Part shown: piece after piece, positions 27,546 through 36,018 of the stretch | Numbering within the stretch: the stretch's first letter is position 1 | How the letters are laid out: each line of letters opens with the position of its first letter | DNA from: Abyssisolibacter fermentans | Lineage (GTDB): Bacteria > Bacillota > Clostridia > Tissierellales > MCWD3 | Assembly: GCF_001559865.1 (NCBI RefSeq) | Contig: NZ_LOHE01000067.1 | Span: forward strand, 51,942-115,941 | Length of the DNA: 64,000 nucleotides | Reading direction: 5' to 3' | Made by a program: the position numbers and the translations under genes | Notes under the pieces: model-generated | What the model was told of the DNA's origin: nothing | Database searches by the model: none | The model's input: only the letters and a program-made list of their open reading frames with translations

Positions 27546-27914
27546 CTAATCACCTACCAAGTTAATGTTAATTTAATATTATTTATTATTTGCATTTTAT
27601 AACCTAATAATTTATCTCTAATTGTTCATATTATTCCCCATAATATGCAGTATAGTTCAAATTATAAAGATTTCAGTGAACTCTTAACATATAAGTTTGT
27701 ATGTTAAGAATTAAAAGAACTAAAATCATAGATTGTTCTCTTAAAATGCAACTTTCTTTTTAACTTAAAGATTTTATAATATGAATTAATTATATGATTT
27801 TTTATAATACTAGTATTAAAACTAAGTTAGACAAATTTAAATATGTTACAAATTTACAGGAAATTTTAAATAAAAATAAATACTTATTAGATGAATTTTA
27901 GGAGGTAAAAGTAA
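27546..27914. repeat. Repeat remnants upstream of the symporter
   Basis: No gene was found. A family D segment (ATTCCCCATAATATGCAGTA) lies near 27633-27690 and decayed family A text (GAACTAAAATCATAGATTG) near 27717-27740. A small inverted repeat (CTTAACATA..TATGTTAAG) lies at about 27685-27710. The last 60 bases hold the AGGAGG ribosome binding site of the next gene. Confidence 0.5.
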
Positions 27915-29297
27915 ATGGAACGCTTCGAAGAAATAATAAAAGCACTTGGAAATTTTGCTTGGGGTCCAATCATGATTGTACTTTTAGTTGGTACAGGTGT
28001 ATTATTAAGTATTGGTACGAAATTTATTCAGTTTAGAAAATTAGGTTATGCTTTTAAATTGCTTTTTTCAAAGGATATTAAAGGTGAAGGTGATATATCA
28101 CCTTTTCAAGCTTTGATGACATCTCTCGCTGCCACTATAGGTACTGGTAATATAGCTGGTGTAGCTTCAGCTATAGCTGCTGGTGGTCCAGGTGCCGTCT
28201 TTTGGATGTGGGTTACTGCTGCATTTGGTGGTGCTACAAAATACGCTGAAGCTTTGCTAGCATTAAAGTATAGAATTACTAATAAAAATGGTGAAAAATC
28301 TGGTGGTCCTATGTATTATTTAAAATTGGGCTTTAAAGATAATTTTGGTGAAAAAGCAGGCAAATTTGGTAGTATAATAGGTTGGATGTTTGCATTTTTT
28401 GGATTTTTTGCTTCATTCGGTATTGGTAATATGGTTCAGGCAAATTCTGTTTCTACATCTCTTAATGTATCATTTGGAATAGACCCTAAAGTATCTGGTG
28501 TTGTTATAACTCTTGCAACTGGATTAGTTATAATAGGAGGAATAAAAAGCATAGGTAATGTTACTGACAAAGTTGTCCCTGCTATGGCTATAGCTTATAT
28601 TTTAGGTTCAGGTGCAGTGCTTATAATGAATGCAAGTAGATTGTTACCATCGTTATCTATGATTTTCACTAATGCTTTTTCTAGTAAAGCTGTTGGTGGT
28701 GGTGTTATCGGAACAGTTATAAGATATGGTGTTGCAAGAGGTGTTTTTTCAAATGAAGCTGGTTTAGGTAGTGCCCCAATTGCCCATGCTGCTTCTACTA
28801 ATGATGATCCTGTATCACAAGGGATTATTGGTTCACTAGGTTCTTTCATAGATACATTAATTGTCTGCACAATGACTGCATTAGTAATATTAGTTTCTGG
28901 TTTAGTAAATATAGATGCAGCTGGTAAAATGACTATTACTAATAATTTAACATCAGCAGCACTAACCACAACAGCATTTAACGAAGGTCTACCAGGTTTT
29001 GGAGGTTATATAGTTTCAATAGGTCTTGTATTTTTCGCATTTTCAACAATACTTGGCTGGTTTTATTACGGTTCAAAATGCTTAGAATATATTGCAGGGT
29101 TAACTGCAGTAAAAATATATAAAGTCTTTTATATATTACTTTGTTATGTAGGAGCCCTTAGCTCAATAGATATTGTGTGGGACTTATCAGACGCCTTTAA
29201 TGGACTAATGGCTATTCCAAATCTAATAGGTCTTGTTTCCTTAAGTGGTTTAGTCTTTACTATGACTAAAGACTATAAGTTTAAAAATAAATTATAA
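27915..29297 (+). CDS. Alanine/glycine:cation symporter (AGCS family)
   Basis: A 460-residue inner membrane protein with about 11 transmembrane segments that imports alanine or glycine with sodium. Family motifs are visible: FQALMTSLAATIGTGNIAGVA in two adjoining pieces near residue 65-85, GGPGAVFWMWV, and FSNEAGLGSAPIAHA, the AGCS signature. AGGAGG lies seven bases before the ATG. No glycine riboswitch-like motif was seen upstream. It is monocistronic. Confidence 0.95.
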   Translation: MERFEEIIKALGNFAWGPIMIVLLVGTGVLLSIGTKFIQFRKLGYAFKLLFSKDIKGEGDISPFQALMTSLAATIGTGNIAGVASAIAAGGPGAVFWMWVTAAFGGATKYAEALLALKYRITNKNGEKSGGPMYYLKLGFKDNFGEKAGKFGSIIGWMFAFFGFFASFGIGNMVQANSVSTSLNVSFGIDPKVSGVVITLATGLVIIGGIKSIGNVTDKVVPAMAIAYILGSGAVLIMNASRLLPSLSMIFTNAFSSKAVGGGVIGTVIRYGVARGVFSNEAGLGSAPIAHAASTNDDPVSQGIIGSLGSFIDTLIVCTMTALVILVSGLVNIDAAGKMTITNNLTSAALTTTAFNEGLPGFGGYIVSIGLVFFAFSTILGWFYYGSKCLEYIAGLTAVKIYKVFYILLCYVGALSSIDIVWDLSDAFNGLMAIPNLIGLVSLSGLVFTMTKDYKFKNKL

Positions 29298-29326
29298 AAA
29301 TAACTATCTCTAAATTCATTTTTAAC

Positions 29327-29382
29327 ATGGGTATTTCAAAGTGAATGAAGTTTATGGCATTATACTATTTCGAAATACCCAT
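29327..29382. terminator. Hairpin between convergent genes
   Basis: ATGGGTATTTC and GAAATACCCAT form an 11-bp stem with a loop of about 34 bases between the symporter and the amidase gene. It is a plausible shared terminator, although it has no long T-run. Confidence 0.6.
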
Positions 29383-30486
29383 TTAGTAATTTACTCTTAA
29401 TAACCAAAATCTTATGTCTTTATCATTCCATCCTAAATCCCAAGGTACACGATATCTATCAATATTATGACATGTAACTAACGGATATCCTTTTGAGTCA
29501 GCACCTACAACCATTGAAACATGTTTAACCTTACCTTTAGCGCCATAAGCAATTATATCGCCCGGAAGTAATTTATATGCTAATTTATATATTTTATTAT
29601 AACTACCATATGCTATTAATGATGCTCTACCACTATATAGCATATAGCTTTTAAAAGAATGTGCATTTACCCATGCTTTACTTCCTGATCTTTTCTCATA
29701 ATTCCAAGTTCTATTTTTTCTAAATTTACCACCTTCATGTAATGCCTGTGATAAATAATTTGCACAATCACCGCCAGTATAGTTATAATTTCTATATTTC
29801 TTATTATACTCATTAGTAACCTTATATGCTGCTCCACAATATCTATTTACATATTCTACTGTATCTAATCTTTTGTCATTTAAATTTGCAAAACTCCTTA
29901 TTTTTTGTGAACTGATATATTTTGTTATACTATCAAAGTATTTATCCTTTTCATTAAGTGAATCTTCAAATGGATCTGTATACCATTCTTTTATGATTTT
30001 ATATGACGAATCATCATTTATCACTTCCATTGAATGATATGTACCTATTCCCATAGAATTTACTTCATTAGGCATATCTACATAATAATAATAATATTTT
30101 GTACACATTGAAAAATTAATAGTTAGTTTTTGTCGATTCTCTTTTATATTTTTTAACAATATTTCTGATTTTACATCTTTAAAAACTATTCCTTGCTTTT
30201 TTGCCCAAAGCTGTAGGTAATTTATTCTTTTATTTTCATGTTCTAAAGCCCATCTTCCATAAACAGTATTATGGTCATATAGCTTGTTCAATAAATCTTT
30301 ATTATTATTTAACAACGCATTATTTCTACTAAGTACAATATGCTCTAATACATTATTTACTTCGTTATTTAAAGTAACTATACTTTTTTTACGATCTATA
30401 CATTTTTTTAAAATAAGAATCATGATTAAACAAATACAAAATATAAATACATATTTCATATATTTTCTCTTTAAAAAACTAACCAT
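29383..30486 (-). CDS. Membrane-anchored protein with Amidase_6 domain
   Basis: A 367-residue protein with an N-terminal membrane anchor (about 11-27), a middle domain of about 150 residues with no recognised fold and a C-terminal putative amidase domain (about 205-367). The catalytic-type motifs of Amidase_6, a papain-like fold, are present: GGDCANYLSQ (cysteine), HVSMVVG (histidine) and CHNIDR. Such proteins are thought to act on peptidoglycan or secreted peptides. It faces the adjacent cwlD-like gene across a repeat-bearing gap. Confidence 0.82.
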   Translation of the reverse strand: MVSFLKRKYMKYVFIFCICLIMILILKKCIDRKKSIVTLNNEVNNVLEHIVLSRNNALLNNNKDLLNKLYDHNTVYGRWALEHENKRINYLQLWAKKQGIVFKDVKSEILLKNIKENRQKLTINFSMCTKYYYYYVDMPNEVNSMGIGTYHSMEVINDDSSYKIIKEWYTDPFEDSLNEKDKYFDSITKYISSQKIRSFANLNDKRLDTVEYVNRYCGAAYKVTNEYNKKYRNYNYTGGDCANYLSQALHEGGKFRKNRTWNYEKRSGSKAWVNAHSFKSYMLYSGRASLIAYGSYNKIYKLAYKLLPGDIIAYGAKGKVKHVSMVVGADSKGYPLVTCHNIDRYRVPWDLGWNDKDIRFWLLRVNY

Positions 30487-30788
30487 GCCATACCGTTTAC
30501 TATAACATAAAGCCTATCTAAATAAATATTATCCCAGATTATATGAAAAGTGTGCTAAATAATTTTGAATTATGAGCAGATAACTAAATCTTTGATTTTT
30601 TGTTAGTCGCTTACTCATTCAGAGAATAGAAGAATTTAATTATATAATTTTTATATATTTTTTGGGATTTTTTTTAAAATTTTACATATATGATGATAGG
30701 CACTAATATAAACGGTTTCACCTCCTTTAATTTTTTCTTTTTATTTAGGATGAAAATTCTAGATATGAAAAATGTGATATGCTTTATA
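30487..30788. repeat. Gap with reverse-oriented family D/A repeat
   Basis: No gene was found. At about 30525-30625 a family D segment (GAATTATGAGCAGATAACTAAA) continues into a reversed family A copy (GTTAGTCGCTTACTC). This shows that D and A belong to one composite repeat. Confidence 0.55.
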
Positions 30789-31520
30789 TTAAATCTGGTT
30801 TTCTCTTTCTTCATCAAAATAATTCAATAGACCAATGTATATTGCCCAAGCAATCTTTTCTTGATAAGAGGGGTCTTGAAGCATTTTTTCTTCATTTGCA
30901 TTAGATAAAAAACCACATTCTACTAAAATAGATGGACATTTAACCATTTTAAGTAAATAAACAGTTTTTCTGGACTGCGGCACTCTCTTGTTGTTTTTGT
31001 CTAGTACTCTTCTTAATTCTTTTTGAACAATGTCAGCTAGTTCCTTGCTATCGGAGCAACCATTTTTGTAAAAAACCTGTGCGCCATGATATTTAGCTTG
31101 TTCAAAGCTATTCAAATGTATGCTCACAAAAACATTTGGCTTACTTTCATTTATCAAAATTCTTCTATTACGTAAATCTTCATTTTTTCTTTGTCTTATT
31201 GTCTTTGACTTACTAGTATCAAGTCCATCATCAGTTTCTCTGGTTAATATTACTATTCCACCTGCTTGCTCTAATAACCTTCTAATTCTTAAACATATTT
31301 GAAGATTTATATCATCCTCTTTCACACCAGATTTTCCTGAAGCACCAGGATCAAAACCTCCATGACCAGGATCAATTGCTATAACTTTATTTATTATAGG
31401 TGATGAAAAAGCTGGTATAGTATTATATTGTTTATTATAAGTTAATACACTTGTAATAATAAGTATTAATAATATCGGTAAAACCAATAAATTTCTTTTC
31501 TTTATTATAATAATTCTCAT
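30789..31520 (-). CDS. cwlD: N-acetylmuramoyl-L-alanine amidase (CwlD-like)
   Basis: A 243-residue Amidase_3 zinc hydrolase with an N-terminal signal or anchor segment. Zinc-site motifs: IDPGHGGFDPGA, the following glutamate region (EDDINL), SIHLNS and the catalytic VECGFLSN. The size, single catalytic domain and close match to the germination-specific amidase CwlD point to removal of peptides from muramic acid in the spore cortex to make muramic-delta-lactam. The cwlD name rests on this resemblance; other single-domain amidases look similar. Confidence 0.8.
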   Translation of the reverse strand: MRIIIIKKRNLLVLPILLILIITSVLTYNKQYNTIPAFSSPIINKVIAIDPGHGGFDPGASGKSGVKEDDINLQICLRIRRLLEQAGGIVILTRETDDGLDTSKSKTIRQRKNEDLRNRRILINESKPNVFVSIHLNSFEQAKYHGAQVFYKNGCSDSKELADIVQKELRRVLDKNNKRVPQSRKTVYLLKMVKCPSILVECGFLSNANEEKMLQDPSYQEKIAWAIYIGLLNYFDEERENQI

Positions 31521-31751
31521 GCCAACCCCCTAAAACTTCATATTACTATGATATTATAGGAAAATTGTCCTTATTACTAAAAGAAGAAGAAAATCAATTG
31601 CATAACATCATTGTTTTTGTTTATAAATATTTTATGTTCAACTATATAACAAATTATAACTTGAATAGTTAATAATACTATTGTTTCTTATATATTAGTC
31701 AATAAAATAAAAAACAAACTTTACTTAATAATAGCCAGTAGATTATATAAA

Positions 31752-31780
31752 TTGAATATCAATATCAAATATATTATAAT
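31752..31780 (+). promoter_or_regulatory. Promoter of the RidA gene
   Basis: TTGAAT (31752-31757) and a perfect TATAAT (31775-31780) are separated by 17 bases, 45 bases upstream of the RidA start codon. The surrounding gap 31521-31824 holds nothing else recognisable. Confidence 0.7.
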
Positions 31781-31824
31781 TAATATTGACAAACAATAAC
31801 TAAACATAAAGGAGATGTATTTAC

Positions 31825-32172
31825 ATGGAAATAAAAAGATATGAAGGTACAGGAAGAATGAGTCGCGCTGTAGTTCATAATGGAACTATTTATTTGTGCG
31901 GACAAACTTGCTTAGATGGAAAAGACGTAAAAGAACAAACAAAAGTAGTACTTGAAAAAATTGAAACTTTACTTAATAAATATGGTTCTGATAAAAATAA
32001 CATACTTTCAACAACAATATACTTAAAAGATATGTCATTATTCCAAGAAATGAACGAAGTTTGGGACGCATGGGTAAAAGATGGAAATGAACCAGCAAGA
32101 GCATGTGTAGAAGCTAAATTAGCAAGAGAAGATATTTTAGTAGAAATGTCAGTTATAGCAGCTGTTAAGTAG
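31825..32172 (+). CDS. RidA family reactive enamine/imine deaminase
   Basis: A 115-residue protein of the RidA/YjgF/Rid family. RidA hydrolyses reactive 2-aminoacrylate and related enamines released by pyridoxal-phosphate enzymes. The conserved arginine is in PARACVEAKLA and the C-terminal glutamate region VEMSVIAA is present. It is slightly shorter than classic RidA (about 128) and lacks part of the usual N-terminus, which fits a RidA paralogue. AAAGGAGAT precedes the ATG. It has its own promoter and terminator. Confidence 0.88.
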   Translation: MEIKRYEGTGRMSRAVVHNGTIYLCGQTCLDGKDVKEQTKVVLEKIETLLNKYGSDKNNILSTTIYLKDMSLFQEMNEVWDAWVKDGNEPARACVEAKLAREDILVEMSVIAAVK

Positions 32173-32201
32173 TCAATATTCTTTAATTTAATATTTCAAT
32201 C

Positions 32202-32247
32202 ACAAAAACCATCAAAATTAGTCAATCTAAATTTTGATGGTTTTTGT
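32202..32247 (+). terminator. Terminator of the RidA gene
   Basis: ACAAAAACCATCAAAATTTA-type arms (32202-32220 and 32228-32247) form a near-perfect stem of about 18 bp rich in T on the 3' side. It ends the RidA transcript. Confidence 0.85.
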
Positions 32248-32373
32248 TTGAGTCTTAACCTATATGGTTTGTTTTACAAAAACTTGTTTCCTTTGATTAG
32301 TAAAAGCGTTGAAGAAAGAAGCTTTTGTAGTCACCTTCCGAAGAAATCTTAGAGATATCCTAGTTATATATTG

Positions 32374-32510
32374 GTTATAACAACAAGCAATTACGTAGTA
32401 ATTGGAACACACCGTTTCAATGAGGCGAAAGATATGCACACTGCCTGTCAAATCTAATCAGTACCCTCCACCTATAGAGGTTGGGGGACATCTTGTGCCT
32501 TGTTATTATT
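32374..32510. repeat. Repeat family B, full copy
   Basis: A roughly 137-bp element with ends GTTATAACAA and TTGTTATTA as near inverted repeats. It contains the palindrome CAATTACGTAGTAATTG, ACACCGTTTCAATGAGGCG and CCACCTATAGAGGTTGGGGG. The same parts occur in the same order at 48093-48231 and, deleted, at 7561-7643. It carries no convincing reading frame and looks like a miniature mobile or structured RNA-type element. Confidence 0.8.
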
Positions 32511-32800
32511 TATTTAACAGCACTACCTTAAACAACTGCTATAATAACTATTTCAACTTATAAATCCACTAAAGCTCAAACTGAGATTTCTTTGCAGATT
32601 ACTTTTAAGGAGCACTTTTGAAGCGCTTCTATTTAAAACAAAATTTGAACTCTGTTACAAAGTAAAATTTACTTATTGTACAAGTGATAAATTCTTTATA
32701 CTACCATTAATAATATAAATTTATACAATTGTTGACATTTTGTAATTATTTTATATACTGTAATTATAGTAATGTTTAGGATATTAGAGAGGGGTGTATT

Positions 32801-32845
32801 ATGGGAAAAAGAAGTATGTATTATGCTCCTAACAGGAAGTCTTAG
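32801..32845 (+). CDS. Possible 14-residue peptide ORF
   Basis: A promoter-like pair (TTGACA 32732-32737, TATACT 32754-32759, 16-base spacer) and a GAGGGGTG ribosome binding site precede an ATG that opens a 14-codon frame (MGKRSMYYAPNRKS). The frame ends in the 3' end of the convergent XRE gene. It may be a truncated 5' end of a lost gene rather than a real peptide. Confidence 0.25.
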   Translation: MGKRSMYYAPNRKS

Positions 32846-33659
32846 CCTTCCTGTTTCTTCCTATGAAGAAAACTACAATTGATGCCATTCCCAGTATTCC
32901 ACATGATAAAATATCCCACACATCGATTATTGGTTGGTTTGTAAATTTTACGACAATATAATTTATAATTAAAGAAACAGGAATTCCTAATAGAATAGAA
33001 ATTGATGCCATATTCCATTTTACTGCCTTCTTAATTGAAAACAAAATATATATACCCCACATATAGGCAATAGCAATCAGTGATACGGGAACTCCGAGCG
33101 GTAACATGAATTTTGTACCACCAATAATTTTATCTAAAATAAATAAAAACGGAATGACAAAAATACTTAACGAAACAAGCGACATACACACTTTACTTTT
33201 TTTAAACTGAAAAAGAGGAATTATAATAAGCCATGCAAATGAAATAGCAGTAATTGGATATAATGACCATGTAAAATCACCTGAGATAGCCATATCACAT
33301 ATAATACAAATAAATATACCGAGCAAACAAGTTACCGTAATTATAATTTTTGCAATGAATTTTACTGATTCTTTCTTGTTGAATGTAACTTTATTTGCAT
33401 ATTGCAAAGTTGTTTCAACAATTACATTTGCATCTGAAGGTGAAGCAACACTTCTTTCCCCATTAAGTAGTTCGTTTGCAGTAACTCCCAAGGCCTCAGC
33501 TAGTGAGGATAATATTGATATATCTGGATACCCCAATCCTCTTTCCCATTTAGAAACTGCTTTATCTGTAATGTTCAATTTTTCTGCTAATTGTCTCTGT
33601 GTCATATTTTTTGATTTTCGTAGTTCACAAATAAAATTAGCCATGCTTTCATTATTCAT
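32829..33659 (-). CDS. XRE-family regulator with a membrane domain
   Basis: A 276-residue protein. Residues about 6-62 are a Cro/CI-type helix-turn-helix (QRQLAEKLNITDKAVSKWERG), followed by a linker and five to six hydrophobic segments from about 105 to the end. DNA binding at the membrane, as in other HTH-plus-membrane regulators of clostridia, is likely; the signal is unknown. The ATG at 33659 follows AAAGGAAGG by eight bases; an in-frame start 39 bases upstream lacks a ribosome binding site. The stop overlaps a small hairpin (AACAGGAAG/CTTCCTGTT). Confidence 0.85.
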   Translation of the reverse strand: MNNESMANFICELRKSKNMTQRQLAEKLNITDKAVSKWERGLGYPDISILSSLAEALGVTANELLNGERSVASPSDANVIVETTLQYANKVTFNKKESVKFIAKIIITVTCLLGIFICIICDMAISGDFTWSLYPITAISFAWLIIIPLFQFKKSKVCMSLVSLSIFVIPFLFILDKIIGGTKFMLPLGVPVSLIAIAYMWGIYILFSIKKAVKWNMASISILLGIPVSLIINYIVVKFTNQPIIDVWDILSCGILGMASIVVFFIGRNRKAKTSC

Positions 33660-33789
33660 AATAAACACCTTCCTTTCACATGCAATTTTATAGGACAATT
33701 TATATTAAAGCACCCGACTATCCGTAGAATACGGTCAAGTAAACTATTCGTAGAGTCTACCACTAATCAAGTGTTCATTTTACCAAGTG

Positions 33790-34085
33790 CAAATTATAAA
33801 CATTATCTACATTTATCAAACTCATATCCACATCATTATATTTCTACATTTATCTTACAAACCCTTTTGTTCAATGTTAATTTTACACTAATCCTGTTTA
33901 TAAAAGTCATAAAAAAAAGGAATAAATACTACAACCAATAAAGTAACTAGGCAAGCATCTGATGTTTCTTTGTCGGTAAATTTAAGAGGGAGTTTTCTAA
34001 CGCTTCTATTCAATGCTATTAAACTCTCTCTTTACTAAACCAGCAAAAATTATCAGATGTTTATATTTCTTTATTTACCAGATAC
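33790..34085. repeat. Repeat family C, copy 1
   Basis: The first part (GACATTATCTACATTTATC-like, TATCCACATCATTATATTTC) and the second part, an imperfect palindrome of about 120 bp from CTAGGCAAGCATCTGATG to ATCAGATGTTT, both recur at 42098-42395. The first part alone recurs at 36705-36790. Inner arms GAGGGAG..TTT and AAACTC.CTC pair. The gap 33699-34222 has no gene. Confidence 0.8.
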
Positions 34086-34222
34086 TCTTTATGTTATATT
34101 AGCACTAATTATGTTTAATTTAGGATGAAACTCTTTATTTAATTGGAACATATTTGCATGTTAATTTATCTAATATATAGACTAATTAAAATTATTAGAT
34201 TTAATGAGAAAGGAGGGTAATT

Positions 34223-34366
34223 ATGAAAAAACTTAAAAAGAAAATTAATACAAATTCTATTGCTATATTTAAATTGGCATGTGAATATTGCTATGTAGAC
34301 CCTGAAGGCAGTACTGACTATAGTGCTAGACATCATCGTTATGATGATGATCCTCTTCCTCTATAG
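34223..34366 (+). CDS. Orphan 47-residue peptide (possible RiPP precursor)
   Basis: A short gene with good expression signals: AGGAGG six bases before the ATG and a very strong terminator 11 bases after the stop. The N-terminal 19 residues are basic (MKKLKKKINTNS..) like a leader. The remaining 28 carry two cysteines (CEYC) and a polar, His- and Asp-rich tail ending DDDPLPL. The leader resembles the MKKL-KKI start of CLI_3235-type bacteriocin precursors from clostridia, but the core lacks their cysteine repeats. No modifying enzyme or exporter lies nearby. The gene looks real; the function is inferred only weakly. Confidence 0.6.
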   Translation: MKKLKKKINTNSIAIFKLACEYCYVDPEGSTDYSARHHRYDDDPLPL

Positions 34367-34377
34367 TAGTAAAGACT

Positions 34378-34427
34378 GTTTAGGCTTAAGCTCACTAGAA
34401 CTTGAGCTTAAGCCTAAACTTTTTTTA
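34378..34427 (+). terminator. Strong terminator of the orphan peptide gene
   Basis: GTTTAGGCTTAAGCTC and GAGCTTAAGCCTAAAC form a perfect 16-bp stem with a 10-base loop and eight T. It is among the strongest intrinsic terminators in the window. Confidence 0.95.
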
Positions 34428-34468
34428 CAAAGTTTAAAATAAAAATAATAATGCTTTTAAAATCCATT

Positions 34469-34573
34469 TTACTTTTTCCTATTCTTACATATGTTTCTTT
34501 TATTAAATATTAAATTATTAATTAGCTCCTGTGAAATACTTATTCCTTCTAAGAAATAACTTTTATTTTTCAT
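34469..34573 (-). CDS. Possible 34-residue basic peptide
   Basis: An ATG seven bases after AGGGGTG opens a 34-codon frame starting MKNKSYFLEGISISQ and ending in a basic tail. It is convergent with the 47-residue peptide gene. It resembles no known family. The codon use is plausible but the frame is short, so it may be chance. The rest of the gap 34428-35055 shows no gene. Confidence 0.3.
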   Translation of the reverse strand: MKNKSYFLEGISISQELINNLIFNKRNICKNRKK

Positions 34574-34705
34574 TTAACTACACCCCTATTAATCCATAAG
34601 ATATACTTAATTAAAATAGTATTCCTATCGATTATTAGATTCTTTTGAAAAGTTAAGTGTTTTTTTGAATTTTCTTTAAATTTCTATTGTTAATTTACGT
34701 ATTCT

Positions 34706-34741
34706 TAGGCTGATGACATTGCCCCACTGGATGTATTAACT
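34706..34741. repeat. Fragment of repeat family E
   Basis: GCTGATGACATTGCCCCACTGG followed by ATGTATTAAC, in two adjoining parts, matches the right end of repeat E at 39145-39180 with a few changes. It is isolated from any gene. Confidence 0.5.
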
Positions 34742-35055
34742 CACCTAATCTTATATCTAATACACTACTTTTCAATTCACGTTTACCTCCTCTTTATTTT
34801 TATATTGTAGTTTAATTTAGCTTACTTTTCATAATTTATTCCTATAATGTATAATCTCTATCATGACTTTTTAGCTTTCCACCAACCTGAAATAAGATCA
34901 AGAATGCACACTACCAATAGACGTAAAACGACGATACTGGATTATCCAATACTGTCGTGGTTTTCGCTGGTGGAGCCGAATCTCAAGAATCATACCTACG
35001 ATTAATTTTGAATTTTATAATAAAACAAGAAAAGAATTAATTCATACCTCATCAT

Positions 35056-36018
35056 TTATTTACTTGAAACAGTATCAATACGGTTCGTCCAAACATATCC
35101 ACTATATCCTTTTGGAATTTTTTCTAAAGATTCAACAGTATCAAATCCTTCTGACCATTTTCCATTCCCTTCTACTATAACAACTCTTGTATTAACAGAT
35201 TCCATTCTTTCTACAAATTTATTTGGCCATCCCCATAAATATTTAGCATAACTTAAAGGTATATGGATTTCCATGTTATGTAGTTCTTTTGGTATATATC
35301 CAGACCATCCTAATAATTCGTATTTAATTAATGCCTTCTTTAAAAGATTCATAGAAAGGATTCTTATACTGCTATTTTGTTCTCTTAAATACATTAATCC
35401 ATCATCGTTTCCATAAACAGTTATTTGAGCTAACCTTTTATCAGACATATTCTTTAAATATGTCCATAGTATTTTTCCAGTTTCTAAATCACCATTTTTC
35501 ATATGTATTAATAACTCTTTATCTTTAAAAGTTTCTAATATCTCACTAAGTTCAGGCATTAGACCAATGCCCTTTCCTCGAAATGGGTAAATTTTTCCAT
35601 TATCTGCAGTATATCCATATCCTATGTCTAATTTTCTTAGCCAATCCATTGTATAGTCATTTACAGAACCTTCTCCATTAGTTCTCATTGATAAATCATA
35701 GTCATGGAAAACTGCTAATTTCCCATCTTTTGTTCTTTGAACATCTAGTTCTACTACATCTGCACCATATTCAAAAGCTACTTCCATTGACTCAATTGTA
35801 TTTTCTAAATATTCATGTTCAGGCTCGTAAATAATTTGTGCTGTATTAGTATCCCATTCCACTTGAGAAACATCAAATGTCTGAGCTAAGCCTCTATGTG
35901 CTAGTAGTTTATAAGTATCTGTTTTATTTGTAAATAAACTAGTATTATTTAACCATAGCAATAATATACAAGAAACAATAATTGCTACTGTAATCCTCCT
36001 CATTCTTACCTTCTTCAT
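35056..36018 (-). CDS. Membrane-anchored glycerophosphodiester phosphodiesterase
   Basis: A 320-residue GDPD-fold enzyme with an N-terminal membrane anchor (about 9-25). Catalytic motifs are present: LLAHRGL (general acid/base region), ENTIESM, ELDVQRTKDGKLAVFHD with metal ligands and the second histidine. Family members split glycerophosphodiesters, or teichoic acids when anchored outside, into glycerol-3-phosphate and alcohol. The extracellular side is likely here. AGAGGAG precedes the ATG. It stands alone in a repeat-rich region. Confidence 0.88.
   Translation of the reverse strand: MKKVRMRRITVAIIVSCILLLWLNNTSLFTNKTDTYKLLAHRGLAQTFDVSQVEWDTNTAQIIYEPEHEYLENTIESMEVAFEYGADVVELDVQRTKDGKLAVFHDYDLSMRTNGEGSVNDYTMDWLRKLDIGYGYTADNGKIYPFRGKGIGLMPELSEILETFKDKELLIHMKNGDLETGKILWTYLKNMSDKRLAQITVYGNDDGLMYLREQNSSIRILSMNLLKKALIKYELLGWSGYIPKELHNMEIHIPLSYAKYLWGWPNKFVERMESVNTRVVIVEGNGKWSEGFDTVESLEKIPKGYSGYVWTNRIDTVSSK

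Noticed and set aside
27840..27914. Glycine riboswitch upstream of the alanine/glycine symporter
   Set aside because: The AT-rich upstream sequence lacks the conserved GGAGAG-type glycine aptamer cores.
32260..32451. 63-codon minus-strand frame
   Set aside because: It lies across the family B repeat and a terminator, without a ribosome binding site or recognisable motif.
34955..35000. Possible tRNA 3' end (minus strand GGCTCCACCA)
   Set aside because: No matching acceptor arm, T-loop or anticodon arm could be found upstream; the resemblance is limited to the CCA-like end.
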